From the NCBI GenBank assembly GCA_938005745.1, contig CALLMM010000005.1:1-33894 (forward strand): DNA of 33,894 bases, in the 5' to 3' direction. Every line of letters begins with the position of its first letter. Position 1 is the first letter of the stretch. Made by a program: the position numbers and the translations under genes. This stretch comes from an uncultured Chthonomonadales bacterium. Lineage in GTDB: Bacteria; Armatimonadota; Chthonomonadetes; Chthonomonadales; CAJBBX01. Below the pieces are notes generated by a model that did not search any database, was not told where the DNA came from, and saw only the letters and a program-made list of their open reading frames with translations. Of the stretch, positions 15,574 to 22,965 are shown in pieces.

Positions 15574-16656
15574 GTGTCACTGCTGCAGGCGAAAAATAGA
15601 CTGGAGGAGCTGGAGGCGCGGTATGTGCAGTTAGAGCAGCAGATGCTCGATCCCGCCGTAACCGCTGATAACCAGCTCTATATGCAGATCAGCAAGACCT
15701 GGAGCGATCTGCGGGAGGTGGTGGAGACATACCGGGAGCACAAGCGCGTTCAGGAGCAGATCGCCGAGAGCGAGGCGCTGCTGGAGGATGCGGAGATGCG
15801 GGAACTGGCGGAGGCGGAGCTGGAGCGGCTCAAGCCGCTGCGGGAGGAGTTGGAGAGCCGACTGAAGCTGCTGCTGCTGCCGAAAGACCCCAACGATGAC
15901 CGCAACGTGATCATCGAGATCCGACCGGCGGCGGGAGGCGAGGAAGCCGCGCTCTTCTCCGGCGAACTGATGCGGATGTATGCGCGCTATGCGGAGCGTC
16001 GGGGATGGAAGGTCGAGCTGCTCAACGCGCAGGAGTCGGGGATCGGAGGCTTCAGCGACGTGGTGCTTTCGATTCAGGGCAGGGGGGCGTACAGTCAGCT
16101 GAAGTTCGAGGGAGGCGTCCATCGCGTCCAGCGGGTGCCGGTAACCGAGTCGGGCGGACGCATCCATACCTCGACGGCGACCGTGGCGGTGCTGCCGGAA
16201 GCCGAGAAGGTCGAAGTGGACGTGAATGAGAACGATCTGAAGATTGATGTCTACCACTCCTCCAGCGCCGGCGGGCAGAACGTGCAGAAGGTCGCGACCG
16301 CGATTCGCATTCTGCACAAGCCCACCGGACTGGTGGTAACCTGTGAGGATGAGCGCAGCCAGCTTCAGAACAAGGAGAAGGCGATGCGGATCCTGCGGGC
16401 GCGTCTGCTGGAGATGGAGCGGGAGGCGCAGCAGAAGCAGCGCACCGAGACCCGCCGCTCGATGGTAGGGACCGGCGATCGTTCCGAGAAGATACGCACC
16501 TATAACTTCCCGGACGGGCGCGTTACCGATCACCGCATCGGGTACAGCGTCTACAATATCAACGCGGTTCTGGACGGCGATATTCAGGAATTTATAGACC
16601 GGCTCGTGCTGGCGGATCAGACCAAGCGGCTTCGCGCCGAGACGGAGGAGGCGTAA
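15574..16656 (+). CDS. prfA: Peptide chain release factor 1
   Basis: A GTG start with GGAGG upstream gives 360 residues, the usual RF1 length. The stop-codon-reading loop is VQRVPVTESGGRIHTSTATV, with the P-x-T form (Pro-Val-Thr) typical of RF1 rather than the SPF of RF2. The catalytic GGQ is present in YHSSSAGGQNVQKVATAIRI, and KEKAMRILRARL and FPDGRVTDHRIGYSVYN are conserved. RF1 ends translation at UAA and UAG. The glutamine of GGQ is the substrate of the prmC methyltransferase encoded immediately downstream. Confidence 0.97.
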   Translation: MSLLQAKNRLEELEARYVQLEQQMLDPAVTADNQLYMQISKTWSDLREVVETYREHKRVQEQIAESEALLEDAEMRELAEAELERLKPLREELESRLKLLLLPKDPNDDRNVIIEIRPAAGGEEAALFSGELMRMYARYAERRGWKVELLNAQESGIGGFSDVVLSIQGRGAYSQLKFEGGVHRVQRVPVTESGGRIHTSTATVAVLPEAEKVEVDVNENDLKIDVYHSSSAGGQNVQKVATAIRILHKPTGLVVTCEDERSQLQNKEKAMRILRARLLEMEREAQQKQRTETRRSMVGTGDRSEKIRTYNFPDGRVTDHRIGYSVYNINAVLDGDIQEFIDRLVLADQTKRLRAETEEA

Positions 16657-16661
16657 CGGCG

Positions 16662-17531
16662 GTGCGCGGCGTGGAGAGCGCGGAGAAGGCATACAGGATG
16701 CTGAAATCGGCGGCGGAGCGTCTGGAGCGTGCGGGCGTGGAGCGCCCCGTGCGAGAGGCGCAGATGCTGCTGGCGATGGCGACGGGACGAACCCGCCTGC
16801 AGGCGATTCAGGAACTGGAGCGTCCGCTGACGCCGGAGGAGGCGCAGCAGTTTGAGAGTCTGATCGCCCGACGCGAACGGCGCACGCCGATCGCCTACCT
16901 GCGTGGAACGCAGGAGTTCTACGGGTTGGAGTTTGTGGTTACCCCGGCAACCCTGATCCCGCGCCCGGAGACCGAGATGCTGGTGGATTATGCCGTCGAG
17001 CGGTTGTGCGATCAGCCCGGAGCGGTTGCGGCGGAGGCGGGAACGGGAAGCGGATGCATCGCCATCGCCGCCGCGCTGCGCCTGCCCGGAGCGCGTTTTC
17101 TGGCGACCGACCTTTCGATCGAGGCGCTGGCGACGGCGCAGGAGAACCTGACCCGCTACCGGCTTCAGGAGCGCGTCCTGCTGGCGCGCGCCGATCTCCT
17201 GACGGCTCTGGCGGACGACTCGGCCCATCTGATCCTGTCCAATCCGCCCTATATCCCGACGGCGGAGATCGCCCGCCTGCAGCCGGAGGTGCGCGACTAT
17301 GAGCCGCGTATCGCGCTGGACGGAGGGGCGGACGGGCTGTGTATGTACCGGTCGCTGGCGCATTCGGCGCGGCGAACGCTGAAGCCCGGAGGATGGATCG
17401 CGGTGGAGACAGGGGCAGGACAGGCGCGGTCGGTCGCGAAACTGTTTCGGGAGGCGGGGCTGTCCTCGGTAGAGATACGCCCCGACCTGGCGGGAATAGA
17501 GCGGCTTGTGGCGGCACGGCGGGATAGGTGA
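16662..17531 (+). CDS. prmC: Release factor glutamine methyltransferase
   Basis: The GTG at 16662 lies 5 bases after prfA and has GGAGG upstream. The 289-residue protein has the PrmC N-terminal helical domain (about 1-75), RRTPIAYLRGTQEFYGLEF, LIPRPETEML, the SAM-binding AGTGSGCIAIAAAL and the catalytic NPPYIPTAEI with DYEPRIALDGGADGL. It methylates the GGQ glutamine of RF1/RF2. Its stop overlaps the next gene's GTG as GTGA, suggesting coupled translation. Confidence 0.95.
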   Translation: MRGVESAEKAYRMLKSAAERLERAGVERPVREAQMLLAMATGRTRLQAIQELERPLTPEEAQQFESLIARRERRTPIAYLRGTQEFYGLEFVVTPATLIPRPETEMLVDYAVERLCDQPGAVAAEAGTGSGCIAIAAALRLPGARFLATDLSIEALATAQENLTRYRLQERVLLARADLLTALADDSAHLILSNPPYIPTAEIARLQPEVRDYEPRIALDGGADGLCMYRSLAHSARRTLKPGGWIAVETGAGQARSVAKLFREAGLSSVEIRPDLAGIERLVAARRDR

Positions 17532-18127
17532 GCGAGACGGTGCGAGAGAGCGTGTCCGTTGAGAATGGATCCATCACTCCGGAGGCGGCGCAGCGCGCCG
17601 CCGACATCCTCCTGTCCGGCGGTCAGATCATCCTTCCGACCGACAGCGGCTATATGCGGGCGGTGAATCTCTTCCATGCGGAGGCGGTCTCCCGTCTGCG
17701 GACGTCCTGCGGGGAGGAGACGATCCTCGTTGCGCTGCTTGCCCGCGCAGAGCATATCGAGGCGCTGGCGGCGGAGGTCTCGGCGGATGCCCGGATCGTG
17801 ATCCGTCGGCTGACGCCCGGACCGCTGGCGGTCGCTCTGAAAGCCTCTCCGCTCGTGCCCGCCGCCGCGCATCTGCCCGGAGGGCGGGTGGCGCTGTGCG
17901 TTTCAGAGGCTGCCTGTGTCGCGCAGGCGGCGGACAGGCTGGGCGCGCCTCTGCTGGGCGCGCCATGCGCGCGAGACGATTTCGACACGGCTCTGCTTCT
18001 CGATGCGGGCGCGCATGCGCCCGCGCAGCCGACCGTTCTGGATGTGACGCGGCGACCCGCCCGCATTCTGCAGGCAGGGACGCCGCAACGCGCCATACTG
18101 GAACGGATTGTACTGCTGGAGGAGTAA
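17528..18127 (+). CDS. Degenerate TsaC/YrdC/Sua5-like protein
   Basis: The 199-residue protein overlaps the prmC stop by four bases (GTGA). Its position after prmC, its length and its outline match threonylcarbamoyl-AMP synthase: AADILLSGGQIILPTDSGY at 24-42, IRRLTPGPLAVAL, GGRVALCVSE and a final TVLDVTRRPARILQAG. Key catalytic elements are missing. The K-x-R-P motif after the first strand is replaced by RTSCGEETILVALL, and the S-A-N-x-S-G motif by LGAPCARDD. The TDTVYGL signature is weakened to TDSGYMRA. It is either a non-catalytic relative or a decaying copy with the real enzyme elsewhere. Transfer RNA t6A synthesis should not be assumed. Confidence 0.7.
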   Translation: MSETVRESVSVENGSITPEAAQRAADILLSGGQIILPTDSGYMRAVNLFHAEAVSRLRTSCGEETILVALLARAEHIEALAAEVSADARIVIRRLTPGPLAVALKASPLVPAAAHLPGGRVALCVSEAACVAQAADRLGAPLLGAPCARDDFDTALLLDAGAHAPAQPTVLDVTRRPARILQAGTPQRAILERIVLLEE

Positions 18128-18220
18128 GGTAACAGGGAAGGCAACCGGAGAAGACAGGACAGATCGGTGAGAATCCAGCCAGAGAACACCAGTAATGGCG
18201 TGTCGCAGGAGCGCGCGCCG

Positions 18221-18976
18221 ATGATTGTCTGTCAGGGTTTGACAAAGACCTTTGGCTCGCTGCGCGCGGTGGACAACCTGAATCTGACGGTCTATGCGGG
18301 AGAGCTTTTCGGCTTCCTGGGACCCAACGGCGCGGGCAAGACGACCTCTATCAAGATGATGACCGGGCTGCTGCGACCGAGCGCAGGCACGGCGTTGATC
18401 GGGGGATACGACATTCAGTCTCAGCCCTTGCGCGCCAAAACCGTCTTCGGCTACATCCCGGATAACCCGTTTCTCTACGAGAAGCTGACGGGACGTGAGT
18501 TTCTGAACTTTATGGCGGACCTCTACTCCGTCACCGCGCACAATCGCAGCCAGAAGATCAGCGATCTGCTGCGGCTGTTCGAACTGGAGGAGAAGGGCAA
18601 CGAGCTGATTCAGGGCTACTCACGGGGAATGCGGCAGAAGATCGCGCTGGCGGGCGCGCTGATCCATCAGCCGAAGGTCATCTTTCTGGATGAGCCGACG
18701 GTAGGTCTCGATCCGAAGAGCGCGCGGCTGATGAAGGACATTCTGCGTAAACTGTGCAACGAGGGGACTACGGTCTTCGTCTCCACGCACATTCTGGAGA
18801 TTGCGGAGCGGATGTGCGACCGTTTCGCCATCATCAACCGGGGGAAGATCATCGCCATCGGGACGATGGCGGAGCTTCGCGAACATGCCGCCTCCGACAC
18901 CAAGAGCCTGGAGGATATCTTCCTGGAGTTGACGGGCGGAGATGAAGACCGGGACCTGATACAGTATCTTGGATAG
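18221..18976 (+). CDS. ABC transporter ATP-binding protein (ABC-2 / drug and export type)
   Basis: The ATG at 18221 has AGGAG 9 bases upstream and begins MIVCQGLTKTFGSLRAVDNL; a GTG at 18167 would add 18 residues. All ABC motifs are intact: Walker A LGPNGAGKTTS, Q-loop region FGYIPDNPFLYEKLTG, signature YSRGMRQK, Walker B VIFLDEPTVGLDP and H-loop VSTHIL. The resemblance is to export-type ATPases that pair with ABC-2 membrane subunits. No permease gene adjoins it; the next gene is a CPBP membrane protease 7 bases downstream, so the transport partner is unknown. Confidence 0.9.
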   Translation: MIVCQGLTKTFGSLRAVDNLNLTVYAGELFGFLGPNGAGKTTSIKMMTGLLRPSAGTALIGGYDIQSQPLRAKTVFGYIPDNPFLYEKLTGREFLNFMADLYSVTAHNRSQKISDLLRLFELEEKGNELIQGYSRGMRQKIALAGALIHQPKVIFLDEPTVGLDPKSARLMKDILRKLCNEGTTVFVSTHILEIAERMCDRFAIINRGKIIAIGTMAELREHAASDTKSLEDIFLELTGGDEDRDLIQYLG

Positions 18977-18983
18977 GTGATTC

Positions 18984-19904
18984 GTGCAGAGTCTCTCTTC
19001 CCAGACGATGATCCTTGTGGCGATGATACTGATCGCCGTCGCTGTATTGATTGTCAATGCGGGGCTGCTGATCGCCTGGGCGCTGCGGCGCGATGCGGCA
19101 GCGGCAGGGCTAGCCCCGCCGCTGTTTGCGCCGCGCTGGAGCCTGGTGGATGTCTGGATCGGCGGGCAGGTGATTATCGGGGCGATGGCAGTCGTGCTGC
19201 TTGCCGCGATGTTCGGGCTGGGCGTCGTCATGGGGATGCGGGGCGAGACGATGGCGATGCCTCCCGACGGCAGTTTGCCCGCGGCGTTTCTCTGGGTTAT
19301 TCCGCTGACCCTGCTGCCGCAGAACGCGCTGCTGGCGCTGGTTCCGATACTGTTTGTGAAGTACAAGTATCGGATGAGCCTGGAGGAGTTCGGACTGCGA
19401 TTTCCGCCGCTCAGGCGCGACTGGCTGCAGGGAGGGCTTTTCGGGTTGGGGATGCTGCTGCTGATCCTGCCGCTGGCGCTGCTGATGAACTGGCTGCTCG
19501 GGCTGATTCTCGGACCGGAGCAGATGCAGGCGCTCACCCGGTTCAGCGACTCCTTTGGCGTACAGCAGATACTGGACGATGTGCGAAAAAGCCCCGCGCT
19601 CTATCTGTCGGTGTTGATCGGCGGGGCGGTGCTGGCTCCCATCGGGGAGGAGATATTCTTCCGGGGGTTTGTCTACAACTGCGTCAGACAGCGGCTGGGG
19701 CGCGGCTGGGGACTGGTGTTGAGTTCCGCGCTGTTTTCGCTGGTGCATCTGGGACCGCTGGTTCTGCTTCCGATCTTTCTGGTCGGCGTTGCGCTGGCGC
19801 TGGCGTATGAGCGAACCGGCTCGCTGTGGGTTCCTATCTTCATGCATGCCACCTTCAACGGCGTGCAGCTCATCGCCGCCTATTTTGGCGTAACCGGTCC
19901 ATAA
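18984..19904 (+). CDS. CPBP family intramembrane glutamic endopeptidase (CAAX protease-like)
   Basis: A GTG start with AGGTGA upstream gives 306 residues. About eight membrane helices are visible. The three CPBP/Abi motifs are present near the C-terminus: GEEIFFRGFVYN (EExxxR), FSLVHLG and MHATFNG, which form the intramembrane active site. The family cleaves prenylated or other membrane proteins, and in bacteria is often tied to bacteriocin self-immunity or regulation. The close spacing after an ABC ATPase suggests co-expression. The substrate is unknown. Confidence 0.88.
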   Translation: MQSLSSQTMILVAMILIAVAVLIVNAGLLIAWALRRDAAAAGLAPPLFAPRWSLVDVWIGGQVIIGAMAVVLLAAMFGLGVVMGMRGETMAMPPDGSLPAAFLWVIPLTLLPQNALLALVPILFVKYKYRMSLEEFGLRFPPLRRDWLQGGLFGLGMLLLILPLALLMNWLLGLILGPEQMQALTRFSDSFGVQQILDDVRKSPALYLSVLIGGAVLAPIGEEIFFRGFVYNCVRQRLGRGWGLVLSSALFSLVHLGPLVLLPIFLVGVALALAYERTGSLWVPIFMHATFNGVQLIAAYFGVTGP

Positions 19905-19943
19905 GACGCGAGAGGGAGGATAGCTGCTATTGAGAGACGATCT

Positions 19944-20822
19944 GTGATGAAACGCGGAGATGTCGGGATATACCTGCTGCTTCTGCGACTGCTTTCGGCG
20001 GCATGCGCCTTCTTTGCGCTGATCCTGCTGTTTGGCTGCACGCCGGTCGGTCTCTTCGGGGGCGGGATGCCGAAAGAGGTCGAGGAGGGAGCGCGCCTGC
20101 TAGTCGCCGGCAAGGAGACGGAGGCGAAGGCGCGTTTCGATTCCTTTATCGCGAAGAAGCCGACGACGCCGGAGACCTACGCGCTCGTGGCGCTCGCCTG
20201 CTCTCAGGCGCGGCGATGGGAGCTTCAGGCGCAGTATATCGAGAAGGGGATCGCGGCGACGCCGAAAGCGGATCCGGAAAAACGCGCCCAGCTTTTCAGT
20301 ATTGCGGGAGACGCCTATCTGCGGATGAGCGACTTTCAGAAGGCGGCGCAGAACAATCAGGAGGCGCTGCGCCTGATACCCAACAACCCGACCTTCATGA
20401 ATAATCTTGGCTACACCTACGCTGAGATGACGACCGATCCCCAGATTCTCCAGAAGGCGCTGCAGCTGACCACCGATGCGGTGGAACTGGCGCGCAAGCA
20501 GGGCTATCCGGAGCGTGAACTGGGGATCTTTCTGGACAGTCTGGGGTGGGTGCGCTTCAAGATGGGCGAGTTCGATAAAGCCGTCTCCATCCTGGCGCAG
20601 GCGGCGGAGATGTCGCCTGGCGAGCCGGAGATTCACTTCCATCTGGCGCGCGCCTATGAGGCGAAGGGCGATCTGGAGAAGGCGTATGTGCAGCTGCAGC
20701 GCGCTGTGCAGGCAGACCCGCAGCATCCGCAGATCGCGCAGATGCGCAGGGAGTTAGAGAAGATCGGGAGCAGGCTGCCGCCGCGTGCCCCGGAGCGAAA
20801 CGGGGAGGAGGGAGCGCCGTAG
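19944..20822 (+). CDS. Tetratricopeptide repeat lipoprotein
   Basis: The gene starts GTG-ATG at 19944/19947. A signal peptide (LLSAACAFFALILLFGC) ends in the lipobox LFGC, predicting lipid attachment. Residues about 45-280 are helical TPR repeats, clearest at AQLFSIAGDAYLRMSDFQKA, AQNNQEALRLIPNNPTFMNN, LDSLGWVRFKMGEFDKAVSI and IHFHLARAYEAKGDLEKAYV. TPR lipoproteins usually act as scaffolds for envelope assembly complexes. No partner is indicated. It precedes the next gene by only two bases. Confidence 0.85.
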   Translation: MMKRGDVGIYLLLLRLLSAACAFFALILLFGCTPVGLFGGGMPKEVEEGARLLVAGKETEAKARFDSFIAKKPTTPETYALVALACSQARRWELQAQYIEKGIAATPKADPEKRAQLFSIAGDAYLRMSDFQKAAQNNQEALRLIPNNPTFMNNLGYTYAEMTTDPQILQKALQLTTDAVELARKQGYPERELGIFLDSLGWVRFKMGEFDKAVSILAQAAEMSPGEPEIHFHLARAYEAKGDLEKAYVQLQRAVQADPQHPQIAQMRRELEKIGSRLPPRAPERNGEEGAP

Positions 20823-20824
20823 TC

Positions 20825-21505
20825 ATGCCCCGCGTCGTGCTGCTGGCGTTCACGAAGATGCGAACCGGCTTCTGTCTGGCGGGAGCGGACTGTCAGACCC
20901 ATGCCTGGATCCGACCGGTGAAGGAGTTCGGAGCGATCCAGTTCGGTGATGTGCACTACGCCGATCGCCAGCCGTTTGAGGTGTTCGATGTGGCGGACTG
21001 GACCCTGACCGCCCCGCGTCCCGCGCCTCCGCATGTGGAGGACTATATCTGCGACTTTGTGCGCGCCCGACCGATGCGCGTGGAGACCCTGGAAGGAAGG
21101 CGGCGCGCTCAGTTTCTGGAGGAGATGGCGGAGCGCGATACCTCCCCGGTCCTTGTTCGTCAGGAGCGGTCGCTGATCCTGACCCCCGCAGACTCCTTCA
21201 CCGCCACCTTCTCCTACGATCCGCAGACGCGCAGGCTCGATACGCGAATCCTCTGTCCCTCCATCGGCTTGAACCAGCCGACCCCGGTAACCGATCTGCG
21301 CTGGCGCGCGCTGGCGCGGGTCTCCTACGCGCAGACTGGGGGCGCGACCCTCGCCTGGGAAGAGATACGCCGCGATCTGAAGGCGGAGAGAGCCTATCTC
21401 GCGCTCGGATTGAGCCGGGAGTTCGACGGCAGGATATGGTCTCTCGTGGTTGGGGTGCACTGCGTGCCCGACTACGCTATCGTTGCCGACCTGCGCAACC
21501 CCTGA
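20825..21505 (+). CDS. Possible dual OB-fold domain protein, function unknown
   Basis: The 226-residue protein starts at an ATG with GGAGGAGGGAG upstream, inside the end of the TPR gene. Its N-terminus, LLAFTKMRTGFCLAGADCQT then HAWIRPVKEFG, and the later PPHVEDYICDFV resemble the dual-OB-containing domain I recall from proteins near DNA-processing and conflict systems (a C-h-A-G, W-h-R-P-V, h-x-x-E-D pattern). The later part (TLAWEEIRRDLKAERAYLAL then IWSLVVGVHCVPDYA) could be the second barrel. This is pattern memory without a search. Neighbours give no hint of a defence system. Confidence 0.45.
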   Translation: MPRVVLLAFTKMRTGFCLAGADCQTHAWIRPVKEFGAIQFGDVHYADRQPFEVFDVADWTLTAPRPAPPHVEDYICDFVRARPMRVETLEGRRRAQFLEEMAERDTSPVLVRQERSLILTPADSFTATFSYDPQTRRLDTRILCPSIGLNQPTPVTDLRWRALARVSYAQTGGATLAWEEIRRDLKAERAYLALGLSREFDGRIWSLVVGVHCVPDYAIVADLRNP

Positions 21506-21519
21506 CCGCCCCGTGCGGG

Positions 21520-22023
21520 CTACTTGCGAATACGCATCTGCCGCTCGATGATCAGATCGTTCTCATAGAACCGCAGGGAGACGATCTTCCCGTTTTTGAC
21601 CCGCCCGAGGATGACGAACGGATAGCGCAGCTTCTGGTTTCGCGCCGGAGGCGCGCCGCGCGAGGGCAGCGTTTTCGTGTAGGTTCCCGTCTCCAGAAGC
21701 TCCAAAACGAATATCTCCCCCTCGATCACCAGCGTTCGCATCTGCGCCTGCACATCCGGCACGGATTGAAACCAGGCAGCATAGTAGCTGCGATGCGGCT
21801 CTTTTCCCCTGAGCGTTGTCAGATCGGGGGTAGTGATGGAGATATCGTCGGCATAGAGCGCGATCACCTTCTCGACATCGTGCGCGTTGTAGGCTTCCAC
21901 AAAGGCTCTGGCAAGCTCGTCCGCGTTGCGCTCTATCTGCCCGCCCCGCCCCAACGCCAGATTCGCGGTCAGCAGGATCGCCAGCGAGAGAGAGACCGTC
22001 CACAGGAGACCTCTTGTCAGCAT
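21520..22023 (-). CDS. Secreted NTF2-like / SnoaL-like protein
   Basis: The ATG at 22023 is preceded by a near-perfect AAGGAGGT 7 bases upstream. The 167-residue product has a signal peptide (GLLWTVSLSLAILLTANLALG) and one NTF2-like domain: ADELARAFVEAYNAHDVEKV, IALYADDISITTPDLTTLRG, GRVKNGKIVSLRFYEND. This fold is used by ketosteroid isomerases, polyketide cyclases and ligand-binding proteins. No catalytic residues can be assigned. It follows the dioxygenase gene by 37 bases and probably shares its transcript, but a cytoplasmic oxygenase and a secreted binding protein have no obvious joint task. Confidence 0.75.
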   Translation of the reverse strand: MLTRGLLWTVSLSLAILLTANLALGRGGQIERNADELARAFVEAYNAHDVEKVIALYADDISITTPDLTTLRGKEPHRSYYAAWFQSVPDVQAQMRTLVIEGEIFVLELLETGTYTKTLPSRGAPPARNQKLRYPFVILGRVKNGKIVSLRFYENDLIIERQMRIRK

Positions 22024-22060
22024 ATCGAATACCTCCTTCGGGGATACAGATACGCGAAGA

Positions 22061-22792
22061 TCACTTCGGATAGACTCCGGGCGTGGAGAGGATGCGCCGC
22101 TGCTCTTCCGTCAAGCCCTCATAGTCGTCGGGCTGGTAGTAGTGGCGCGACCAGGCGACCGGATGGGGGCAGTATTTGAAGAAGAGGGTGCGTCGTTCGC
22201 CTGCGCCGCGCCAGGGCAGCGGACCGTGCGTTAACGCCTCGGTAAAGATCACGGCGGTTCCCGCCGGACCGGTGACGGAGACGACGCAGGAAGCCGGGTT
22301 TTCCAGATTGCGCCAGTCGTCGGGAAACGGGAAGTTGGACTTGTGGCTGCCCGGCACGCAGGCGAATCCTCCGTCCCCTGGAATCACATCGCGCAGGTTG
22401 TAGGCGACGACCGTCAAGCCGTTGTAGAGCCTGTCGCGGTGCGTATGGTAGTACTGCGACGGGTCAAAGGGCGTGCCGCCGCCATGCAGGGTGGCTCCGA
22501 TGGGGCTGAGACCGCTGCGGATCACATCGGCGTAGTCGTGATCCAGCCGGAACCGCTCCCCGAGAAGCGCCGTAAGGTAGGGAGTGATGCGCGGATTGTC
22601 AATCAGGTCCAGACAGGGCTTTCCCCACGACAGCAGTCTGCCGAAGCGGTGGGTCTGTCTCTCCGGGGGCATATGCCGGGCGATCTGCTCATCTATCAGA
22701 GCGTTGAGCTGACGCAGCTGCCCGGGCGTCAGCGCGTCCGGGACGGTCAGATAGCCCTGCAGATCAAACAGATAGCGTTCATGTTCATTCAT
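22061..22792 (-). CDS. Phytanoyl-CoA dioxygenase (PhyH) family Fe(II)/2-oxoglutarate oxygenase
   Basis: The ATG at 22792 has AGGAGA 5 bases upstream; the longer open frame to 22903 runs over the dsbD promoter and is rejected. The 243-residue protein has the PhyH layout: LFDLQGYLTVPDALTPGQLR at the N-terminus, the iron motif H118-x-D120 in YYHTHRD, PGDGGFACVPGSHK, the distal His189 in ALTHGPLPW and Arg200/201 in GERRTLFFKY for 2-oxoglutarate. Family members hydroxylate lipids or small molecules. The substrate cannot be read from context. Confidence 0.85.
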   Translation of the reverse strand: MNEHERYLFDLQGYLTVPDALTPGQLRQLNALIDEQIARHMPPERQTHRFGRLLSWGKPCLDLIDNPRITPYLTALLGERFRLDHDYADVIRSGLSPIGATLHGGGTPFDPSQYYHTHRDRLYNGLTVVAYNLRDVIPGDGGFACVPGSHKSNFPFPDDWRNLENPASCVVSVTGPAGTAVIFTEALTHGPLPWRGAGERRTLFFKYCPHPVAWSRHYYQPDDYEGLTEEQRRILSTPGVYPK

Positions 22793-22894
22793 CGTTCTCT
22801 CCTGAGAAGAGGCAGCTGAAGAGATGTCCGACACGGGCGCGCAGAATCCTGCCTGTCCGTCTGGATTTGTGGCGGCAGGAACTGTGGCAAGGCT

Positions 22895-22923
22895 TTCGGA
22901 CATATATCAAACGGAAGTATAAT
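22895..22923 (+). promoter_or_regulatory. Sigma-70-type promoter for dsbD
   Basis: TTCGGA (22895-22900) and a perfect TATAAT (22918-22923) are separated by 17 bases. The expected start near 22930 fits the dsbD ATG at 22966 and rules out the longer frame beginning at 22867. Confidence 0.65.
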
Positions 22924-22965
22924 GGTTACACGGCACTCCACAACCGGAGGTGGAAGACGACTGGC

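Noticed and set aside
15631..16692. A 353-residue minus-strand frame opposite prfA
   Set aside because: prfA on the plus strand is unmistakable; the antisense frame has shadow-like composition.
22793..22903. N-terminal extension of the PhyH frame
   Set aside because: It overlaps the dsbD promoter, has low-complexity composition, and the ATG at 22792 has a much better ribosome-binding site next to the conserved fold.
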